DNA from: Rubrobacter sp.
GTDB lineage: Bacteria > Actinomycetota > Rubrobacteria > Rubrobacterales > Rubrobacteraceae
DNA: 9,951 nt
Direction of reading: 5' to 3'
Assembly: GCA_016781775.1 (NCBI GenBank)
Contig: JADDPR010000432.1
Location: 1-9,951 of the forward strand
Part shown: in pieces, positions 6,405-9,951 of the stretch
Layout of the letters: each line of letters starts with the position of its first letter
How positions within the stretch are numbered: the stretch's first letter is position 1
Notes under the pieces: model-generated
Told to the model about the DNA's origin: nothing
Database searches by the model: none
Seen by the model: only the letters and a program-made list of their open reading frames with translations
Translations under genes and position numbers: made by a program

Positions 6405-7406
6405 GTGAGCGAGACCGGGCAGGTCGGAGCGGGGGATGAATGGCCGCGCAGCGTCGCCATCATCGGGGCGGGGACGATGGGGCTCGGCGTGGGCGAATAC
6501 TTCGCCGCGGCCGGCGTCAGGAGGATACGATTCTCCGAAGCGACGCCGGAGCTGGCCCGGCAGGTCCCCGAGCGGCTGGTCCGCAGGGTGCGCGGGCACG
6601 TGGAGGCGGGCCTCCTCTCGGAGGAGGTCGTGGACCGGGCGTCGGCGGTCGAGGGGGCCGATGACGTCGCCTCCGCCGTCCGCGACGCCGACCTCGTCTT
6701 CGAGGCGGTGCCCGAGCGGATGGAGCTCAAGCACGAGGTCCTCGCGGCCTGCGCCGCCGCGGCGCCGGAAGGGGCGACCATCGCCTCGAACACCTCCTCC
6801 CTGCCAATAAACGAGCTCGCGGTCGCCGTCGAGAAGCCGGGGCGCTTCCTGGGGATGCACTGGTTCAATCCCCCGGAGTGGACGCCCGCGGTCGAGGTCA
6901 TCCCCGCGCCCGCGACCGATGCTGCGGTGGTGGAGGGGGTCATGGGGTTCTTGCGGCGGATCGGGAAGCGCCCGGCGGTCGTCGGCGACGGGCCGGGGTT
7001 TGTTGCGAACAGGATCCAGATGGCGCTCTTCCGCGAGGCTCTGGCGTGCGTCCAGAGCGGCCTCGCCTCGCCCCGAGAGGTGGACGAGGTGGTCAGGAGC
7101 AGCTTCGGTTTCCGGCTGCCGTTCTTCGGGCCGTTCATAATCGCCGACATGGCCGGGCTCGACGTTTACGGGAGCATCTTCGAGACGCTCGAACGCGGCC
7201 TGGGCGAGTCCTTCCGCCCGCCCAACGCCCTCCGCTCCCTGGTCGAGGAGGGGCGCGTCGGCACCAAGAGTGGCGCGGGCTTTATGGAGTACACGGACGA
7301 GGAGCGCGAAAAGCTTCTCCTGGAACGCGACCGGCGCTACGCGGCCCTCAACGAACTGCTGGGGAAACTGCCACCCCTCGAACCCGGCCCGGACGGTGAC
7401 CGATGA
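6405..7406 (+). CDS. 3-hydroxyacyl-CoA dehydrogenase family protein
   Basis: The 333-aa protein has the two-domain layout of short-chain L-3-hydroxyacyl-CoA dehydrogenases, which oxidise (S)-3-hydroxyacyl-CoA to 3-ketoacyl-CoA with NAD+. The N-terminal Rossmann motif GAGTMG is at 21-26. The active-site Ser lies in SNTSS (128-132), His152 in GMHWFNPP, Glu164 in AVEVI and Asn202 in PGFVANR. The C-terminal helical domain ends with VGTKSGAGFMEYT. The His-Glu catalytic pair is intact. Where many homologues have FFNPVPVMKLVEVI, this one reads WFNPPEWTPAVEVI, so substrate preference may differ from the standard enzyme; lambda-crystallin or gulonate-type relatives are alternatives. There is a 12-residue leader before the first strand. 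GTG 6405 is chosen because of a strong AAGGGAGG 6 nt upstream. Its stop overlaps the next gene's ATG (ATGA), so the two are translationally coupled. Confidence 0.88.
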   Translation: MSETGQVGAGDEWPRSVAIIGAGTMGLGVGEYFAAAGVRRIRFSEATPELARQVPERLVRRVRGHVEAGLLSEEVVDRASAVEGADDVASAVRDADLVFEAVPERMELKHEVLAACAAAAPEGATIASNTSSLPINELAVAVEKPGRFLGMHWFNPPEWTPAVEVIPAPATDAAVVEGVMGFLRRIGKRPAVVGDGPGFVANRIQMALFREALACVQSGLASPREVDEVVRSSFGFRLPFFGPFIIADMAGLDVYGSIFETLERGLGESFRPPNALRSLVEEGRVGTKSGAGFMEYTDEEREKLLLERDRRYAALNELLGKLPPLEPGPDGDR

Positions 7407-8152
7407 GCCCGTCGTTCCGACTGGACGACAAGGTCGCCCTCGTTACCGGCGCGAGCCGGGGCTTGGGGGCGGGGATCGCCGACGGTCTCCGGGAGGCGGG
7501 CGCCACCGTCGTCGGGACGAGCCGCGACCCGGGCTCGGCGGCGCAGGTCGCCGAACGGCTCGGTACCCCGCCGGTCGTGATGGACGTCGCCGACGTCTCC
7601 TCGGTCCGCGAGGGCGTGGACCGGGTGGCGTCGGAGCTCGGTCGGCTGGATATTCTTGTCAACAACGCCGGGGTCAACGTCCCGCAGGGCTTGTTCGAGG
7701 TCGACGAGGCGAGCTGGGACGCCGTGGTAGACACGAACCTCAAGGGCACCTTCTTCGCCTCCCAGGCCGCCGCCCGGCACATGGTCTCGGGCGCAGATGG
7801 CGGGCGGATCGTCAACATTACCTCCCAGGCGGGCGTGGTCGGCATAGAAGAGCGTTCGGCCTACGGGGCCAGCAAGGGCGGGGCGATAACCCTGACGAAG
7901 GTGCTCGCGCTCGAGCTGGCGCAGCACGGGATCACGGTGAACTCGGTGGCGCCCACGTTCGTGGCCACGGAGCTCACGCGCGCCACGCTGGAGAACCCAC
8001 AGTGGCGCGAGCGCATCCTCTCGCGCATCCCGCTGGGCCGCGTGGGCGAGGTGGAAGACGTCGTGGCCGCCGCCGTCTACCTTGCCAGCCCGGCCGCCAG
8101 GATGGTCACCGGGCACACGCTGCTGGTCGATGGCGGCTGGACGGCATGGTGA
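7403..8152 (+). CDS. SDR family NAD(P)-dependent oxidoreductase
   Basis: The 249-aa protein is a complete classical short-chain dehydrogenase/reductase. The cofactor motif TGASRGLG is at 15-22 and NNAG at 87-90. The catalytic tetrad is Asn112, Ser141, Tyr154 and Lys158 (in SAYGASKGG). A GRVGEVEDV stretch and GHTLLVDGGW close the fold. Arg19 after the glycine motif and Arg41 after the second strand suggest NADP(H) rather than NAD(H). FabG/3-oxoacyl reductase and sugar or alcohol dehydrogenase are all compatible; the family does not reveal its substrate by sequence. Its ATG lies inside the stop of the hydroxyacyl-CoA dehydrogenase (4-nt overlap), so both enzymes should be made together and may act on the same keto or hydroxy intermediate. 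Confidence 0.92.
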   Translation: MSPSFRLDDKVALVTGASRGLGAGIADGLREAGATVVGTSRDPGSAAQVAERLGTPPVVMDVADVSSVREGVDRVASELGRLDILVNNAGVNVPQGLFEVDEASWDAVVDTNLKGTFFASQAAARHMVSGADGGRIVNITSQAGVVGIEERSAYGASKGGAITLTKVLALELAQHGITVNSVAPTFVATELTRATLENPQWRERILSRIPLGRVGEVEDVVAAAVYLASPAARMVTGHTLLVDGGWTAW

Positions 8153-8331
8153 GGAAGTAGACGACCCGCGCGTCTGCGGAGACCCGGACCAGAAAACAGA
8201 TCCGCACCACGGCGGCCCGGGGCAATCGCCGGCAACACGCGCTGACCTGCCGCAGCCGCGAGGAGCGGGTCGGACAGAAGACCTCCGTAGAGTATTCATA
8301 CGAGGAACCGCCGGCATCGTGGCGGCGCACG
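8153..8331. other. Convergent intergenic region, possible weak stem-loop at 8308-8325
   Basis: This 179-bp spacer separates the plus-strand SDR from the minus-strand CPBP gene. CCGCC (8308-8312) pairs with GGCGG (8321-8325) over an 8-nt loop and could end transcription in either direction. No T-run or gene is visible. Confidence 0.3.
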
Positions 8332-8844
8332 TCAGGGGCCGACGGAGACCACCAGCAAATTGTGGAGCGCGTGCAGAACGTACGCGCTCCACAGGGAGCC
8401 GGTCCGGATCATCGCCCATCCGAAAAGCATTCCGAAGATGACGAGGCCCAAGAAGTCCACGGCCACGAACGGCGTCGCGAACCTGCCCAGGGCGATCCAG
8501 CCGGGGACGTGGATCAGAGAAAACATTAGCGAGGAGGCGAGGTTGGCCCGCCAGAAGCCCGTGATTTGACGGAGCTTGTTCAGCAAAAAGCCCTGAAAAT
8601 AGACCTCCTCCACGAGCGTGGTGGGGGAGAAGACGGTGAACAGCAAGACCGCGGCCGCGGCCCCGCCGATCCTCCCGTCGCCGATCACCTGATCCAGCAC
8701 CAGGAACCAGCACACGAGGGCCGTGCCGAGGAGCGCAAGGAGCCATGCCGCGTTCCTCCTCAGCGTGCTTATCTCGAGAAAGGCCCGCGCCGGCGCCCGT
8801 TCGACGTACTTCAGGTACATCAGCACGGGACCCACAAAGATCAC
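8332..8844 (-). CDS. CPBP family intramembrane glutamic endopeptidase (CAAX protease/Abi), probably 5'-truncated
   Basis: The 170-aa membrane protein has an Abi/CPBP domain at about residues 65-165: EEVYFQG (Glu79, Glu80), FSLIHVPGW (His112) and LHALHN (His158, Asn162). These match the catalytic Glu, His and Asn positions of Rce1-like proteases, which cleave prenylated or other membrane substrates. The Arg of the usual EExxxR motif is Gln84 here. Hydrophobic segments lie at about 35-50, 60-73, 126-146 and 152-168. GTG 8844 is the farthest upstream ATG or GTG start, but the frame stays protein-like upstream (DLTLGGLRNEALRA) until a TAG at 8907-8905. That TAG is exactly where the IS630 end begins, so the natural start was probably beyond the insertion. 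The core domain may still be made, but expression and the first membrane segment are doubtful. Bacterial members have been linked to bacteriocin immunity; the role here is unknown. Confidence 0.8.
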   Translation of the reverse strand: MIFVGPVLMYLKYVERAPARAFLEISTLRRNAAWLLALLGTALVCWFLVLDQVIGDGRIGGAAAAVLLFTVFSPTTLVEEVYFQGFLLNKLRQITGFWRANLASSLMFSLIHVPGWIALGRFATPFVAVDFLGLVIFGMLFGWAMIRTGSLWSAYVLHALHNLLVVSVGP

Positions 8845-8906
8845 GGCCCGGAGCGCCTCGTTTCGTAGACCACCGAGGGTCAGGTCCGCCAGGCCCTCGT
8901 ATCTCT

Positions 8907-8932
8907 ACAGCGGTCCACATAAGGGTTGATCC
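8907..8932 (+). repeat. IS630 left terminal inverted repeat
   Basis: It starts ACAGCGGT and ends GTTGATCC. It matches the reverse complement of 9888-9913 at 20 of 26 positions. It ends 18 nt before the transposase start. Confidence 0.8.
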
Positions 8933-8950
8933 GCGTGCTAGCCTTCGGGC

Positions 8951-9903
8951 ATGAAACCGTACTCCAAGGATCTGAGGCTCCGCGTGCTCGCCGCCGTCGA
9001 CGGCGGGACGCCCAGGGAAGAGGTCGCCAGGACCTTCTCCGTTTCGGTGCCCACCATCAAGCGCTGGCTCAAGCGCCGCCGCGAGACCTGCGGGGTGGAA
9101 CCGAAGCCGATCCCCGGCCGGCCCTCGGTCAAGGGCGCGGCGCTTGCGGGTTGGCTGCCGTCCCACCTCGAGGGGAACCCCGACCTGACGCTGACCGAGC
9201 ACCGCGAGGCTTTCGAGGAGGCGCGGGGGACGAAGGTTTCGGCGGCCACCGTCGGTCGGGCGATAGCGCGCCTGCCCGGGGGTTGGCCGCTCGAAAAAAG
9301 TCGCCCGTAGCCCAAGAGCGCGACGAGGAGGCGAGGGGCCTGTGGCGTTGGCTGGCCTCCCGCTTCGACGCGAGGCGGCCGGTGTTCGTGGACGAGTCGG
9401 GGTTCAACACCTCGATGGCGCGCCTGAGGGCGCGGGCGCCCAGAGGGAAGCGGGCCTACGGGAAGGTCCCGCGCAACCGGGGCAAGAACGAGACGCTCAT
9501 CGCCGCGATCACCCTCGAAGGTGGGATGGGGGAGTCGGTGGCCATAGAAGGGGCCACGGACGCGGGGGCCTTCGAGGCCTACGTGGAGCACCTCCTGGCG
9601 CCTTCGCTGAAAGAGGGGCAGGTGGTGGTGCTCGATCGGCTCGGGGCGCACAGGACGCAGAGGGCGAGGGAGATCATCCAAGCGAGGGGAGCCGAGCTCT
9701 TGTTCTTGCCGTCCTACTCGCCGGATCCGAACCCCATAGAGGAAGCATTCAGCAAGATCAAGAGCATCGTGCGTAAGGCGGGGGCGCGCACCCGCGAGGC
9801 GCTGGTGGAGGCGATAGGCCGAGCGTTGGCGGCCGTCACGCCCGAAGACGCGGCGGGTTGGTTCGGCCACGCCGGCTACGAGCCACAGGATCGACCTTTG
9901 TGA
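8951..9903 (+). CDS. IS630 family transposase, joined across a -1 frameshift
   Basis: The N-terminal part (8951 to a TAG at 9308-9310, 119 aa) is a helix-turn-helix DNA-binding region with SVSVPTIKRWLKRR. The catalytic part continues in the -1 frame. Moving back one base at the A6G run (9294-9300) joins PLEK to KSPVAQERDEEARG, as in uninterrupted homologues, giving about 317 aa. In the fused protein the acidic triad is Asp148 (VFVDESGFNT), Asp229 (VVLDRLGAH) and Glu264 (DPNPIEEAFSKIK). The 34 residues between the last two give the DD34E spacing of the IS630/Tc1/mariner superfamily. Many IS630 copies are reported to use programmed frameshifting, so the split may be functional; a random one-base change is the alternative. 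No good Shine-Dalgarno precedes ATG 8951, which is common in insertion sequences. Confidence 0.85.
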
Positions 9904-9913
9904 ATACCGCTGT
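9888..9913 (-). repeat. IS630 right terminal inverted repeat
   Basis: The reverse complement starts ACAGCGGT and ends GTCGATCC. It contains the last codons and stop of the transposase gene, a compact arrangement usual for such elements. Confidence 0.8.
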
Positions 9914-9951
9914 CAGAAACGCCACGCGCAACGACCACGCGAGGAACGTGA
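9914..9951 (-). pseudogene. Possible displaced 5' part of the CPBP gene
   Basis: Read on the minus strand, the 38 nt to the right of the IS are open. If the IS is removed they run in frame (…VVVARGVS, then ERYEGLADLTLGG) into the CPBP frame left of the element. Only about 12 codons are visible, and chance open frames are common at this GC content, so this is a hypothesis. Confidence 0.3.

Larger units (their letters stand above)
8907..9913 (+). mobile_element. IS630-family insertion sequence, about 1.0 kb
   Basis: The left end 8907-8932 and the reverse complement of the right end 9888-9913 share 20 of 26 positions, beginning with an identical ACAGCGGT and ending with GATCC. Between them lies one IS630-type transposase. 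The family inserts at TA: the left end is preceded by T and its first base is A (TA 8906-8907), but the right end reads TC (9913-9914), so a perfect TA duplication is not seen. The transposase stop (9901-9903) lies within the right repeat. Confidence 0.85.

Noticed and set aside
7337..9202. 621-aa minus-strand open frame across SDR, CPBP and IS
   Set aside because: It crosses three well-supported genes in a non-matching frame and shows no domain; it is an artefact of low stop frequency.
8926..9300. Start of the transposase catalytic frame at TTG 8926 as an independent N-terminus
   Set aside because: The residues before the A-run are Arg/Ala-rich shadow of the HTH frame. Family-like sequence begins only at KKSPVAQ, so the true N-terminus is in the other frame.
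1..9951. CRISPR arrays, tRNA or rRNA genes
   Set aside because: No spaced direct repeats, cloverleaf-like sequence or conserved rRNA segments were seen on either strand.

Overview
The window is very GC-rich with strong G/C preference at third codon positions. It also uses AGG for arginine and ATA for isoleucine regularly, a mixture I associate with deep-branching Actinomycetota such as Rubrobacter. That placement is an inference from base composition and protein style, not a search result.

Layout. Positions 1-87 hold the last codons of a probable cyclase/kynurenine-formamidase family gene. A small charged ORF (194-412) follows, then an alpha/beta hydrolase remnant that has lost its N-terminus and start codon (452-1138). 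The stretch 1139-1407 is gene-poor and holds what looks like the 3' end of another decayed gene. A family III (CaiB/BaiF) CoA-transferase on the minus strand (1408-2550) ends in a strong hairpin. It is divergent from an acyl-CoA ligase (2690-4246) across a 139-bp AT-richer promoter region. A 492-bp gap without a convincing gene (4247-4738) holds a pair of 12-bp perfect inverted repeats about 350 bp apart and, next to the following gene, two competing short hairpins. Then come a CoA-acylating methylmalonate-semialdehyde dehydrogenase (4739-6259), a 3-hydroxyacyl-CoA dehydrogenase (6405-7406) and a classical SDR (7403-8152); the last two overlap by 4 nt. A minus-strand CPBP membrane protease gene (8332-8844) looks 5'-truncated by an IS630-family element (8907-9913). 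The transposase of that element is split over two frames at an A6G run.

Function. The five enzymes fit one theme: activation of a carboxylic acid to its CoA thioester (ligase or CoA-transferase), oxidation of a 3-hydroxyacyl intermediate (3-hydroxyacyl-CoA dehydrogenase and/or SDR), and conversion of a semialdehyde to acetyl- or propionyl-CoA by MmsA. This is ordinary accessory carbon catabolism. The substrate cannot be read from the sequence.

Most notable points: the IS630 insertion that appears to have interrupted the CPBP gene, with a reading frame that becomes continuous when the element is removed; the possible frameshift-controlled transposase; the MITE-like inverted repeats and adjacent competing hairpins before mmsA; and two genes whose stop codon lies in the loop of a hairpin. 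I see no convincing new multi-gene system.
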